The notes: generated by a model not told the origin, from the sequence alone. A stretch of 32,148 nucleotides of DNA from Rhizobiaceae bacterium (GCA_026981655.1 JALSIJ010000023.1:1-32148), one strand, 5' to 3'. Counted from the first letter of the stretch, positions 1-10,240 are shown. A program made the numbers and translations.

Positions 1-941
<941 letters not shown>

Positions 942-952
942 ACACGTTATAG

Positions 953-1753
953 TTATTTTACCACCAACATATCTAATCTAAGGCGATGGCGATTGTCGGT
1001 TAAACGGAAGGTGCTGGCCAAAGTTGCACCAATTACACCCAGGCCTGTAGCGCCACCAATTAGAAGCATAATCAAAACCTGATATTTAACCGCCTCCTGC
1101 GGGTCCACACCGGAAAGTATTTGTCCGGTCATCATCCCCGGCAATGATACAATGCCCATTGCGGCCATCGCATTGATAATAGGCATAAAACCCGAGCGCA
1201 GGCTTTGTTGTACAAAGGGCCGCATTGCCTGCCAACGGGTCATACCGAGCAATAATCGGGCTTCAATTGCAGTCCGCTCCCGGTCAACGGTCATCGCCAA
1301 CGTGTCCAGAGCCAGAGCCACCCCGGTCATGGTATTACCCAGGATCATACCAAACAGCGGCAGGGCAAAGCGCGGCGACCACCAGGGGTCTGGCTGAATT
1401 TGCGTGGTCAACGCCACAACCGCCACCAGAATACCGGAAAACATCATTGCGCCTGTACCAATTGAATAGCCCCAGATACCGGTAAGCCGCCGCTCCTGTC
1501 TGGCCCGAATTTCACGACCGGCAAATAGCCCCATTGCCAAAGCCACAAGGCCGGTTAACCAGGGAGAAGAAAGCGCAAAAATCCAGTTGAGCAACAGGCC
1601 AACCAGCAATAATTGAGCCACCATTCGCAGGGATACAAACAGCAGCTTTTTCGCCAAACCGAGTTTAAAGGCAATTGAGATTAACCCATTCAACACGATA
1701 AAAGTCGACGCCAATGCCACGTCGAAATAGGAGAGCGAGATATAACTGCTCAT
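953..1753 (-). CDS. fetB: FetB/YbbM-like ABC permease (UPF0014 family)
   Basis: Inner-membrane permease of the FetB (UPF0014) family, 266 residues, full length for the family. In E. coli FetAB is implicated in iron export and oxidative-stress tolerance; the metal handled here is unproven. The protein is almost entirely hydrophobic helices (about six or seven). It carries the family hallmark near residue 200, LPGMMTGQILSGVDPQEAVK, preceded by a cytoplasmic segment with many Arg and Glu (TVDRERTAIEARLLLG). Its ATG overlaps the stop of the upstream ATPase gene by 4 bp (ATGA), so the two are translationally coupled. It is the last gene of the long minus-strand set that begins at 9187. Confidence 0.87.
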   Translation of the reverse strand: MSSYISLSYFDVALASTFIVLNGLISIAFKLGLAKKLLFVSLRMVAQLLLVGLLLNWIFALSSPWLTGLVALAMGLFAGREIRARQERRLTGIWGYSIGTGAMMFSGILVAVVALTTQIQPDPWWSPRFALPLFGMILGNTMTGVALALDTLAMTVDRERTAIEARLLLGMTRWQAMRPFVQQSLRSGFMPIINAMAAMGIVSLPGMMTGQILSGVDPQEAVKYQVLIMLLIGGATGLGVIGATLASTFRLTDNRHRLRLDMLVVK

Positions 1754-2406
1754 GTCAATTTCTCTCCTTTGTCTTCAACTAAAGAATGCTTCTCCAGCAG
1801 AAAAGATCGGCTGGCCATGCGCTTTGCCTGTACCGCATCATGGGTAACAAGAATAATCGAGATGCCAAAGGCCAACTGTTGGCGCATGATCTCCTCAACA
1901 AATCCAGTTGCCTGCGGGTCTAGTGCTGCGGTTGGCTCATCCAAAAGCAGGATTTCTGGTTCAAAGCTAAGTGCCCGGGCAATCGCCAGCCTTTGTTTTT
2001 CTCCGGTCGATAATCGTCGAACCTGCCAGTTTAAAACATCGCTCGGAAGGCCCAGGCTTTTGAATAACTCACAGGCCTTTTCTGCCCGTTCAAAATGCTC
2101 ACCAACCTGATCAGCCCACCAGCCGCTTTCTGCCGGCAGAAGCGCAATTTTTCGTCGCCACTCAAAAGCCGGAATGGCTGCGCGCTCCACACTATCCAGA
2201 ACAATGCGCCCCTCATTCAGATCAAGATCGACAATCGCGCGCAAGAATATGGATTTTCCAGCGCCCGATTTGCCTCGTATTGAAACGCATTCGCCTTTCG
2301 CCAGCTGTAGCGAAAGCGGCCCAAATATTGCTGTCTTCAAATTTTGAATATCAAGATGGGGCGAATTTTCGCCTCTGTTCAAATCCTGGTGGGCCGTGCT
2401 GCTCAT
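1750..2406 (-). CDS. fetA: FetA-like ABC transporter ATPase
   Basis: Single-domain ABC ATPase, 218 residues, expected to energise the FetB-like permease encoded just downstream. Visible motifs: Walker A GKSGAGKS (residues 45-52), signature LSTGEKQRLAIARAL, Walker B ILLLDEPTAALD with the catalytic Glu, and the switch His in LVTHD. The Q-loop position reads LLPAESGWW, so the usual Gln seems to be Ala; I cannot say whether that is typical of the family. The preceding SDR gene ends 18 bp upstream, which places this pair in the same transcription unit as the solute-uptake genes. The FetA assignment rests mainly on the neighbouring FetB-family permease and on the small size of the protein. Confidence 0.83.
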   Translation of the reverse strand: MSSTAHQDLNRGENSPHLDIQNLKTAIFGPLSLQLAKGECVSIRGKSGAGKSIFLRAIVDLDLNEGRIVLDSVERAAIPAFEWRRKIALLPAESGWWADQVGEHFERAEKACELFKSLGLPSDVLNWQVRRLSTGEKQRLAIARALSFEPEILLLDEPTAALDPQATGFVEEIMRQQLAFGISIILVTHDAVQAKRMASRSFLLEKHSLVEDKGEKLT

Positions 2407-2424
2407 GAGTTGAGCGTTGCACGC

Positions 2425-3204
2425 TTAGCGCTCACCGCGCAAGGTTGAAAGCCCGATACCTGTTGCATCAAATCCGCCATCAACCGCTAAAACCTGCCCG
2501 TTAATATAGCTTGCCCGCTCGCTTGAAAGATAGAAAATCGCATCGGCTATTTCTTCCTCGCGCCCATAGCGATTAAGCGGAATAGAATTGTGATAATCGG
2601 CTCGAATTTCCGGCCCGTGTACCTTTTTTGCCATCGCTGTATCCACCGGCCCCGGCGCTACCGCATTCACCCGAATACCCTGATTACCAAGTTCGGCCGC
2701 CTGCTGTTTGGTCAAGTGTATAAGCCCTGCTTTGCTGGTGCCATAAGCGCTGCGCAAGGTACTTGCCCGCAGGCCCGAGATCGAGGCGATATTAACAATA
2801 CTGCCGCCACCGTTTTTCAACATCGCCGGAATGCAGGCATTGGAACAAATGAATGGCCCGGTAAGATTGACTGCCAAAATCCGCGACCATATTTCAACGC
2901 TGGTCTGTCCAACGGGCAAAAACTCGGCAATTCCGGCATTGTTGATCAGCCCATCAATCCGCCCGAATCGCTCTAATACCTGTTGTACGGCATCATCAAT
3001 CTGGTCTGGCTTTGAAACATCGGCCACAACCATCATCGCGTTATTGCCTGCATTAAGCGCGGTAAAAGCCGTGCTCAGTGTTTCACGATCAATATCCAGA
3101 AGTACCGCCTGCCAGCCTTCGCGTAAAAACAAATTTGCGGTTGCAAGCCCAATGCCGCGTGCCGCACCGGTAACCAGAACAAGTTTTTTCGGCGTATTGC
3201 TCAA
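2425..3204 (-). CDS. SDR-family NAD(P)-dependent oxidoreductase
   Basis: Classical short-chain dehydrogenase/reductase, 259 residues, cytoplasmic. It shows TGAARGIG (residues 12-19, cofactor loop), NNAG (88-91), the catalytic Ser141 in NIASISG, and the Tyr154/Lys158 pair in YGTSKAG. The C-terminal AVDGG segment is also standard. An Asp at the end of the second strand (LLDIDRE) favours NAD(H) over NADP(H). The substrate cannot be read from the sequence. The gene starts 11 bp after the permease gene and ends 18 bp before the fetA-like gene, so it probably acts on whatever the upstream ABC importer brings in. Sugar, polyol or hydroxy-acid dehydrogenase are all possible. Confidence 0.9.
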   Translation of the reverse strand: MSNTPKKLVLVTGAARGIGLATANLFLREGWQAVLLDIDRETLSTAFTALNAGNNAMMVVADVSKPDQIDDAVQQVLERFGRIDGLINNAGIAEFLPVGQTSVEIWSRILAVNLTGPFICSNACIPAMLKNGGGSIVNIASISGLRASTLRSAYGTSKAGLIHLTKQQAAELGNQGIRVNAVAPGPVDTAMAKKVHGPEIRADYHNSIPLNRYGREEEIADAIFYLSSERASYINGQVLAVDGGFDATGIGLSTLRGER

Positions 3205-3215
3205 AAAGTTAAATC

Positions 3216-4391
3216 CTATTTATAGGGATCAGCGGCATCACGCAGGCCATCGCCTAAAAAGTTGAAAGCAATGATCACAAAGATTACCGGTAGCACCGGT
3301 AACATCAGCCAAGGATATACCGCCACCACATTAATGTCCTGCGCCTCATTCAGCAAAACACCCCAACTGGTAATTGGGGGACGAAGCCCAAGGCCCAAAA
3401 AGCTCAAGGCCGTCTCACCCAATATCATGGTCGGAATGGTTATAGTCGCGGACGCGATGAGATGGCTCATAAAGCCCGGCACCAGATGCCGACCAATAAT
3501 GCGTTTGGGGCTTGCACCAATCAGCCTTGCGGCCAGCACATAATCTTCCTCGCGCAGTGCCAGTAATTTTGAGCGCACCGCTCGCGCCAGGCCGGTCCAA
3601 TCCAGCAGGCCAAGTATGATGGTGATCCCGAAGTAAACCAGTATAGGGCTCCAGGTGGCAGGCATAATGGCTGATAAGGTCAGCCATAACGGGATCGAGG
3701 GTATTGATTGCAAAACCTCGATCATCCGCTGCACAACCATATCGACCCAGCCGCCATAATAACCTGCAAGGCCGCCAATTACGATGCCAAGCACAAAGCT
3801 TACGGTAATACCAATCAAACCGATGGTGAGCGATATTCGCGCGCCCGCGATAATTCGCGATAGCATATCCCGCCCCAGCCTGTCGGTGCCAAGCAGATAA
3901 AAACTACCATTTTTCGGCGGGCAAACCAGATGCAGGTCAGATTTTACATAGCCAAACCATTTATATTTATCGCCGCGACAGAAAAACCGTAACGGCTGGG
4001 GCTTTTTATCATTGACCGTAAAAACCCGCTGCAAGGTTTCCATATTTCGGGTCACCTTATAGGGATAAACAAACGGGCCGATAAATTCACCCTTGTGAAA
4101 CAGGTGAACACCCTGAGGCGGCGCATAAATATGCTTCACATGGCGCTTGGTCATGTCATAGGGCGATAAAAACTCACTGATAAAAATGGACGCGTAAAGC
4201 ACCGCCAGAAAAACACCCGACCACACAGCCACCCGGTGCTGTTTAAATTTCCACCACATCAGGGTCAGTTGAGAAGCGAAATAAATCCGCTCCTGTTCCG
4301 GTGTCAGTTTTTCGATTGATTCAAGATCAAACGGTTCTTTGGAAACAAAATGTGGAAGTTTTGTCGTGTTTTCCGGAGGAAGAGCGCTCAT
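3216..4391 (-). CDS. ABC transporter permease, OppC/DppC type with long periplasmic loop
   Basis: Inner-membrane permease of the peptide/nickel/oligosaccharide importer family (BPD_transp_1), 391 residues against about 280-300 for typical OppC. The extra length is an N-terminal cytoplasmic stretch of about 50 residues and an unusually long loop of roughly 95 residues between the first membrane helix (about 55-75) and the FYLLGTDRLGRDMLSRI motif. The core has the EAA-type coupling loop (AARLIGASPKRIIGRHLVPG) and GETALSFLGLGLRPPITSWG. Its ATG overlaps the stop of the partner permease by 4 bp. Together with the large binding protein, the enlarged loop recalls oligosaccharide-type members more than dipeptide permeases; that is inference. 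Confidence 0.92.
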   Translation of the reverse strand: MSALPPENTTKLPHFVSKEPFDLESIEKLTPEQERIYFASQLTLMWWKFKQHRVAVWSGVFLAVLYASIFISEFLSPYDMTKRHVKHIYAPPQGVHLFHKGEFIGPFVYPYKVTRNMETLQRVFTVNDKKPQPLRFFCRGDKYKWFGYVKSDLHLVCPPKNGSFYLLGTDRLGRDMLSRIIAGARISLTIGLIGITVSFVLGIVIGGLAGYYGGWVDMVVQRMIEVLQSIPSIPLWLTLSAIMPATWSPILVYFGITIILGLLDWTGLARAVRSKLLALREEDYVLAARLIGASPKRIIGRHLVPGFMSHLIASATITIPTMILGETALSFLGLGLRPPITSWGVLLNEAQDINVVAVYPWLMLPVLPVIFVIIAFNFLGDGLRDAADPYK

Positions 4392-5386
4392 TTATCAACC
4401 TTCCCCTGCATGCGAATGCGCGGATCAAGAAACCCAAGGGCTATATCAGAAATTAACACCCCAAAAACCGTAAGGGCAGCAAGGAACATTAGGAACGAGC
4501 CGGCCAGATACATATCCTGACTTTGCAGCGCAGAAATCAGCAACGGCCCGGTGGTTTCCAGCGATAAAACAATTGCAACAATTTCAGCCCCTGAAATAAT
4601 CGCCGGCAACAGAGAACCAATATCAGCGACAAAAAAGTTCAGTGCCATACGCAATGGATATTTCACCAGCGCCTTGGTCGGCGGAACACCCTTGGCCTTG
4701 GCTGTTACCACATATTGCTTTTCTAATTCATCCAGCAAGTTGGCACGCAATCGACGGATCATCGCTGCCGTACCAGCAGTACCGATGACAATTACCGGAA
4801 TGACCAGATGTTCGAGGATGGATTTAACTTTCTCCCACGATAACGGTTGGTCAAGATATTTTTGGTCCATCAAATGCCCGACCGTCGTACCAAACCATAT
4901 ATTCGCCAGATACATCATCACCAGCGCCAATAGGAAATTTGGCGTCGCAAGGCCGAGCAAACCAACAAAGGTCAGCCCATAATCCCCCCATGAATATTGA
5001 TGGGTGGCAGAATAAATACCGATAGGAAAAGCAATCAGCCAGGTGACGATAATCGTCACAAATGACACCATAATAGTGAGATATAATCGGTTGCCCACAA
5101 CCTCCGAAACCGGACGTTCATGTTCAAACGAATAGCCAAAATCACCCTGCAGCATACCACTGACCCAGATGAAATATCGCTCATATAACGGCTTGTCGAA
5201 ACCATATTCCTGCCGCAGATACTCAATCCGTTTTGGATCAACACTTTCACCGGCAGCCTGCAATTCCGACACATAGCTTTCGAAATAATCACCCGGTGGC
5301 AGCTCAATAATGGTGAAAATCACGATGCTGGCAATCAGCAAAGTGGGCACCATAGCCGCAACGCGATATAGAATATATCTTAACAC
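4388..5386 (-). CDS. ABC transporter permease, OppB/DppB type
   Basis: Partner inner-membrane permease of the same importer, 332 residues, normal size for OppB. It opens with the family's LRYILYRVAAMVPTLL helix, followed by the periplasmic region with LRQEYGFDKPLYERYFIW. The coupling loop is RRLRANLLDELEKQYVVTAK, followed by AKGVPP, and the last helices end in FLDPRIR. The initiator appears to be GTG at 5386-5384, since the conserved N-terminus begins immediately after it. The binding-protein gene ends 52 bp upstream and the OppC-type gene overlaps by 4 bp. Confidence 0.93.
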   Translation of the reverse strand: MLRYILYRVAAMVPTLLIASIVIFTIIELPPGDYFESYVSELQAAGESVDPKRIEYLRQEYGFDKPLYERYFIWVSGMLQGDFGYSFEHERPVSEVVGNRLYLTIMVSFVTIIVTWLIAFPIGIYSATHQYSWGDYGLTFVGLLGLATPNFLLALVMMYLANIWFGTTVGHLMDQKYLDQPLSWEKVKSILEHLVIPVIVIGTAGTAAMIRRLRANLLDELEKQYVVTAKAKGVPPTKALVKYPLRMALNFFVADIGSLLPAIISGAEIVAIVLSLETTGPLLISALQSQDMYLAGSFLMFLAALTVFGVLISDIALGFLDPRIRMQGKVDK

Positions 5387-5438
5387 CGGTTCAGATTTCC
5401 CATCGTATATTGTCGATTAATCCAGCAACGTCCAACAT

Positions 5439-7286
5439 CTATTCATCAAACCAGAATGTGTCAGGCAGATAGTGACCAAAATAGGCGGTTGGTTCAAATG
5501 AATATATGCCTTCCTTGGGTACATTTCTCAAATGCTCGTTCACAACAACCGGCTGCAAAGTGCCACTAACAATGCCGATTGTGTAAACCTGATCGGTAAA
5601 TATCGACAGCATGGCATGCCAGATTTTTGCCTGCTCCTCAATGGAAACTGCCTTGCGCCAGCTTTGATAGAGTTCGCTAAGCTTTATCACCTCAGGCAAA
5701 GTTGGTGCCTCACCGGCAACACCCTTGGTTTCGTAATATTGCCCCCATTTAGGCCAAACCCCTTGTAAAGGCGATATGGGCGCCAATTCTTCCGGATTCA
5801 TATCGGGTGTTGCAAGGCCACGATTAAGTCCTTGCCAGACTGACATGATTGTGTCGCCATTGGAAATACGACGTCTTAGAATGTCGCGTTGGGTTGGTTT
5901 GGTAAAGAGCTTGATACCAAGATCTTTCCAGTGCTCGGTAACCAGTTGCAGCACATCGGTTTCTTCAGTGCTTTCACCCGCGGTTTCCACTGTTATCACC
6001 ATTTCGCGACCATCTGGCAGCAGGCGAGTACCATCACTGTTACGCTTGTCGAACCCTGCTTCATCCAATAATTCATTTGCCTGATCCACATCATAATCAG
6101 CCCAGGCAACGGCATATTCTTCCTTGTAAAGCGGGCTGGATGGCAGAACCGAATTACCGGTTTCCTGTGCCAAACCAAAATAGATAGCCTCATTGATCTC
6201 TGGCCGGTTGATGCCCATCGAAAGCGCCCGCCGAACCCGAACATCCTGCATCACTTTGCGCCACACGGGATCAGCTACATTCAAGTTGGGCAGAATTGTC
6301 ATTTGCGAACCTTTGCCATTCGGCCAAAGATAGACTTTATATTTGTGGGTTTCGGCACCTTTTTTCAGGAATGCATAATTGTCAAATCGCAAATATCGCG
6401 CCTGCAGATCACTTTCTCCACCGCCGGTTTTCGCAGCAATAATGGCGGAAGAAGACATGTTCACGATCACCGTATCGATATAGGGAAGTTGCGTGCCCTT
6501 CTCGTCCACCCGATGAAAGTATGGGTTGCGTTTGAATATATAATGTTCAGAGGGTGGATTGGTCGTGTTCATCCATTGCTGCAAGGTGGGCATATCCGGG
6601 TTTTCCGGGCGATATTGACGCCCTTTACGAACATGCAGAGAGCTCCATTTTTGCACTTTGTTGTCGATCACCATTTGATCAAGTTTTGCTTTGTCTTGAT
6701 ATTTCGCATGAAACTGCTTCATGTAATGGGCAGGCTTATAGATATAGAGCGGCCGCGCACCAGCCAGCGCCGTCAAAAAAAGCGGGTTTGAACTTTCCCA
6801 GGTATATCGAATGGTCAATTCGTCCAGCACTTCAAATTTAGGCGGTTTACCGTCTACCAGCAATTTGTTGCTTAGTCCGCCGCGGGCCAGCTCTTTGTTA
6901 TTGGCCACATCTTCCCAGTAGTAGCGAAAATCTTCCGATGTAAACGGATGCCCATCCGACCATTTGTGACCTTTACGCAAATGCAGGGTAAACTGACGGC
7001 CTTCAACAACATCAAAGGATTTCAAGATGTCTGGTGCGAGTTTAAAGCTGTCATTATAGGTGACCAGCCGCGTGCCTGAATAGATAACCATCATGCGGAT
7101 ATCTTTGGGTTTGGCCATCAGGATTTTAAGCGTACCACCGCGCTTCCCGGTTTCTTTGCCAAGTTCCTCCATATTCACAATACGAGGTTCTTCAGGTGGG
7201 CCTGCTTGAGCCATGCTGATTGAGGCAGCACCAAGCCATAGGGCAAGGCCCAGAATTTTTCCACCCGAACTAAAATATTTACTCAT
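5439..7286 (-). CDS. ABC transporter solute-binding protein, family 5
   Basis: Periplasmic substrate-binding protein of the SBP_bac_5 family, 615 residues, longer than typical dipeptide or oligopeptide receptors (about 500-550). An N-terminal signal peptide ends around ISMAQA/GPP. The mature part has GGTLKILM, the typical FTLHLRKGHKWSDGHPFTSE segment, and the C-terminal-domain motif VRRALSMGINRPEINEAIY. The start codon overlaps the stop of the ATPase gene by 4 bp. The ligand cannot be read from sequence: peptides, opines and oligosaccharides are all bound by members of this family. The large size and the enlarged partner permease make a bulky ligand likely. Confidence 0.93.
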   Translation of the reverse strand: MSKYFSSGGKILGLALWLGAASISMAQAGPPEEPRIVNMEELGKETGKRGGTLKILMAKPKDIRMMVIYSGTRLVTYNDSFKLAPDILKSFDVVEGRQFTLHLRKGHKWSDGHPFTSEDFRYYWEDVANNKELARGGLSNKLLVDGKPPKFEVLDELTIRYTWESSNPLFLTALAGARPLYIYKPAHYMKQFHAKYQDKAKLDQMVIDNKVQKWSSLHVRKGRQYRPENPDMPTLQQWMNTTNPPSEHYIFKRNPYFHRVDEKGTQLPYIDTVIVNMSSSAIIAAKTGGGESDLQARYLRFDNYAFLKKGAETHKYKVYLWPNGKGSQMTILPNLNVADPVWRKVMQDVRVRRALSMGINRPEINEAIYFGLAQETGNSVLPSSPLYKEEYAVAWADYDVDQANELLDEAGFDKRNSDGTRLLPDGREMVITVETAGESTEETDVLQLVTEHWKDLGIKLFTKPTQRDILRRRISNGDTIMSVWQGLNRGLATPDMNPEELAPISPLQGVWPKWGQYYETKGVAGEAPTLPEVIKLSELYQSWRKAVSIEEQAKIWHAMLSIFTDQVYTIGIVSGTLQPVVVNEHLRNVPKEGIYSFEPTAYFGHYLPDTFWFDE

Positions 7287-9187
7287 CCTGCTCCCCCGAG
7301 CTGTTGTACTTGTGTACCTGATTTTACCAAAATGCCGTGATCTTCATTTATTTTCAGCATTTCCATATCAGCACCATCCTCCATGCTGACAAATTGATCA
7401 CCCCAATCCTGACCCTCTGTCACCATTTCCCGGTTCAACCGATCAAAATCCAAGGGATGATCAAGATTGGCATGCGGCACAACATCCAGCAATGCCTTGG
7501 TATAGGGATGAAGCGGATTGGAAAACAATTCATCGCGGCTGGCAAGTTCCACCAGCTGGCCCTTAAACATCACCCCGATACGATCGGCGATATAGCGTAT
7601 TACCGCCAGATTGTGAGATATGAAAATATAGGTCAGTCCCAATTCGCTTTGCAATTGTTTCATCAAGTTCAATACCTGTGCCTGCACAGAAACATCGAGT
7701 GCCGATACCGGTTCATCACAAATCAATAAGTCCGGCCGCAGCGAAAGCGCTCTTGCGATACCGATACGCTGGCGCTGGCCGCCTGAAAACGAATGCGGAT
7801 AACGATTTAGATAACTTGGCTGTAAGCCCACCATCTTCAACAATTCGGCCGCATATTCCGCCTGCTCGCGCGACGTGCCAATATTGTGAACCTGAAGCGG
7901 TTCTTTTAAAATGGTCAAAACCGTCGAGCGCGGGCTAAGCGACGAAAACGGGTCTTGAAAAACCATCTGCATTTTCTTGCGAAATTCTTTTAGATCCCCG
8001 CCCTTAAGCGCCAGAATATCCTGATTGCGTTCGCCATCATTATAAATGATTTCACCCATATCCGGTTGCAGCGCCCGCATAATCATTTTTATGGTCGTCG
8101 TCTTGCCACAACCAGATTCCCCAACCAGACCAAAACATTCACCCCGCCTTACGTCAAAATTCATATGACTGACGGCGGTGACAGAACGGCTGCTCGAGCC
8201 AAAAAACATACCCTGCTTTTTAATGGTAAAGGTCCGGTGCAGGTTTCGCACCGACAAGAGAGGCTCGCTTGTGCTGCTATCATCAGGCAGAACCGTGCGC
8301 TGCATCGATTTTGGAATAACGTGCTCAATATCCCGCAACGACTGAAGTTTTTCGTCTTTCCCCATTGTCAGCGTTGGCACAGCATTTAACAGAGCTTTGA
8401 GATAGACATGCTGCGGATTGTTGAAAATATCTTCAATGGTGCCGGCTTCCATGATTTGCCCGTGATAAATCACCACCACCTCATCGGCCATATTGGCGAC
8501 AACGCCCAGATCGTGGGTGATCAGCAGCACAGCCATATTCAGCTTCTTCTGTAAAATCTTCAGCTGACCGAGAATTTTTGCCTGCATCGAAACATCAAGC
8601 GCCGTGGTTGGCTCATCGGCAATTAACAACGCCGGATGGCATATCAATGCCATTGCAATCATCGCCCTTTGGCGCAATCCACCTGAAAGCTCCATCGGAT
8701 ACATATCATAAGCGCGTTTGGGGTCTGGAAATCCAACCAGTTCAAACATCTGGCAGGTAACTTCTTTTGCCTCACCCTTTCCCACCTCACGATGCAGAGT
8801 CAACGCTTCTTCCACCTGATTGCCAATTGTGTGCAATGGCGAAAGCGATGTCATTGGTTCTTGAAAAATAATCGAAATCGTGCCGCCACGCAACGCCCTG
8901 CGTTCCGGCAAATCATCATCCATCGCCGCTAAATCAATTGGCGTATCTTCAGCTTTCTCGCGAAAATATATGTGCCCGCCTGTTACGCGCGCAACCCGCG
9001 GTGTAATGCCCAAAATAGCCTGGGCAATAATGGATTTCCCAGAACCGGACTCGCCCACCAGTGCCACAGTTTTACCCGCAGGAATACGAAAACTCGCTCC
9101 CCTGATAACATTAAGGTCTCCACCCCTTAGGTCTATCGCAATCTCGAGATTTTCAACCCGGATTATATCGTGCGTCGATTTAGGCAT
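7283..9187 (-). CDS. Fused two-domain ABC ATPase (OppD-OppF / YejF / GsiA type)
   Basis: ATPase subunit with both nucleotide-binding domains in one chain, 634 residues. Domain 1: GESGSGKS (residues 45-52), LSGGLRQRAMIAMAL and LLIADEPTTALD. Domain 2: GESGCGKTT (about residue 360), FSGGQRQRIGIARAL and LLICDEPVSALD. Each domain is followed by the C-terminal extension typical of oligopeptide-type ATPases (HPYTKALLDVVP in the second). All catalytic motifs look intact. It is the first gene of the minus-strand set and overlaps the binding-protein gene by 4 bp. The ribosome-binding site ahead of the ATG at 9187 is weak. Confidence 0.94.
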   Translation of the reverse strand: MPKSTHDIIRVENLEIAIDLRGGDLNVIRGASFRIPAGKTVALVGESGSGKSIIAQAILGITPRVARVTGGHIYFREKAEDTPIDLAAMDDDLPERRALRGGTISIIFQEPMTSLSPLHTIGNQVEEALTLHREVGKGEAKEVTCQMFELVGFPDPKRAYDMYPMELSGGLRQRAMIAMALICHPALLIADEPTTALDVSMQAKILGQLKILQKKLNMAVLLITHDLGVVANMADEVVVIYHGQIMEAGTIEDIFNNPQHVYLKALLNAVPTLTMGKDEKLQSLRDIEHVIPKSMQRTVLPDDSSTSEPLLSVRNLHRTFTIKKQGMFFGSSSRSVTAVSHMNFDVRRGECFGLVGESGCGKTTTIKMIMRALQPDMGEIIYNDGERNQDILALKGGDLKEFRKKMQMVFQDPFSSLSPRSTVLTILKEPLQVHNIGTSREQAEYAAELLKMVGLQPSYLNRYPHSFSGGQRQRIGIARALSLRPDLLICDEPVSALDVSVQAQVLNLMKQLQSELGLTYIFISHNLAVIRYIADRIGVMFKGQLVELASRDELFSNPLHPYTKALLDVVPHANLDHPLDFDRLNREMVTEGQDWGDQFVSMEDGADMEMLKINEDHGILVKSGTQVQQLGGAG

Positions 9188-9365
9188 TCTTTAGCGAACA
9201 ATTCCGTCTTCTATTTTGAGCTGGTTAAAAACACCGGGTTTTCAAAGCTTTCGATGGACATTATTTGTTATTTTCATTCCCCAAGGTGTAAAGTTGCACA
9301 TTATAATCATAATCGAAAGTGTAATTTGGCCGGGATTTATCAATCAGGGCAATTTTCCTGCATTG
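9188..9365. other. Leader and promoter region of the ABC importer set
   Basis: No credible gene. On the minus strand a TATAAT-like hexamer lies near 9300-9305, about 115 bp before the ATPase start, without a good -35 partner at the usual distance. The region is AT-rich. It should hold the promoter of the genes reading down from 9187, since the MITE-like element and a gene on the same strand lie upstream. Confidence 0.35.
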
Positions 9366-9648
9366 TTAGGGTCAAGACCCATTAATCTCACACAATTCTG
9401 TTTGGAAAAAAGTATTTGAATGGTTGTAACAAAGCGCAAGGGCAGATCGGGATCTTTTCGAACATTTGTTGCAACCAGGCGGATGCTTTCTTCCAAACCC
9501 ACCGAAGACCAATTGAGGGCGCGACCAGTCTGCCCGTTGAAAACGTCGTAATATCTTGAGAATATTGATATTACCTGCGATATTCCTTCTGTTCATCAGG
9601 CAAACTGATTTGCGCAGAATGGATGACATTAATGGGTCCTGACCCTAA
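9366..9648. mobile_element. MITE-like element with 21-bp terminal inverted repeats
   Basis: Ends 9366-9386 and 9628-9648 are inverted repeats matching at 20 of 21 positions (core GGGTC, 2 bp, GACCC, then ATTAAT inward). Weaker similarity continues inward to a shared ATTCTG, giving roughly 35 bp per end with one gap. Each end is itself a small palindrome. The outermost bases read TTAGGG and CCCTAA, compatible with a TA target duplication of the IS630/mariner type, although the palindromy makes this ambiguous. The 283-bp element encodes no transposase; the open frame across it on the minus strand has no recognisable domain. Its right end overlaps the 3' end of the phosphatase gene. Confidence 0.7.
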
Positions 9649-10240
9649 GGCATTCCCCATCCCAAATCTGCACCCCGATATGGGGAACATCCAGATTTAC
9701 CGCCTCAATTGCAGAAATACGATTTAGCAAAAATGCAACTATCCTCATGATGCCGCTGTGGGAAACAACAACACTATGGGCAGGTAAACCGTGTAAAAAA
9801 TCCCCCACCCCTTCAACCCGCTCAGCAAAGCTTTCACCCCCCGGTGGTGCAATGGCCCAGCGGTCTTTTCGCCGGTTTTGGCGGGCCTCATAATATTGCT
9901 GTTTGGCCTCCCCCGAGGTGAGGCCCTCCCACAGACCAAAGGAAATTTCCTTTAACGCCAAATCAGTTTTAAATTCAGTGTTCGGCTCACCCAATTCACC
10001 CAGCAGAATTTCCGCCGTTTTTGAGGCACGCGATAATGGTGATGAAACGACATGAAGCGGCTGATCAGAATTTGCGGACCTTTTGAGCAAATTTGCCAGG
10101 ATTATTCCATTAATTTTCGCCTGTTCCATACCATGCTGATTGAGCGGTATATCGCTTTGGCCCTGAAATCGCCGTTCTATATTCCAATCTGTCTCTCCGT
10201 GACGTATAAAATAAAGTGGTGCGTTTGAGCTAAATTGCAT
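9629..10240 (-). CDS. Histidine phosphatase family protein with element-derived C-terminus
   Basis: Member of the phosphoglycerate-mutase-like histidine phosphatase superfamily, 203 residues. LYFIRHGETDWN carries the catalytic RHG motif, RFQGQSDIPLN follows, SSPLSRASKTAE carries the second Arg, FGLWEGLTSGE the acid region, and VVSHSGIMR the second catalytic His. All core residues are present. The start is the ATG at 10240, with CAGGAA upstream; an in-frame TTG two codons earlier is less likely. The last residues (LRVRTH and stop) are encoded inside the terminal repeat of the MITE-like element, so the native C-terminus has been replaced or trimmed, probably without loss of the catalytic fold. 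The substrate is unknown. Confidence 0.9.
   Translation of the reverse strand: MQFSSNAPLYFIRHGETDWNIERRFQGQSDIPLNQHGMEQAKINGIILANLLKRSANSDQPLHVVSSPLSRASKTAEILLGELGEPNTEFKTDLALKEISFGLWEGLTSGEAKQQYYEARQNRRKDRWAIAPPGGESFAERVEGVGDFLHGLPAHSVVVSHSGIMRIVAFLLNRISAIEAVNLDVPHIGVQIWDGECLRVRTH

Noticed and set aside
9372-9629. 85-codon minus-strand ORF inside the MITE-like element
   Set aside because: No recognisable domain, basic and Cys/Arg-scattered composition, and it spans the element from end to end by chance; no ribosome-binding site of note.
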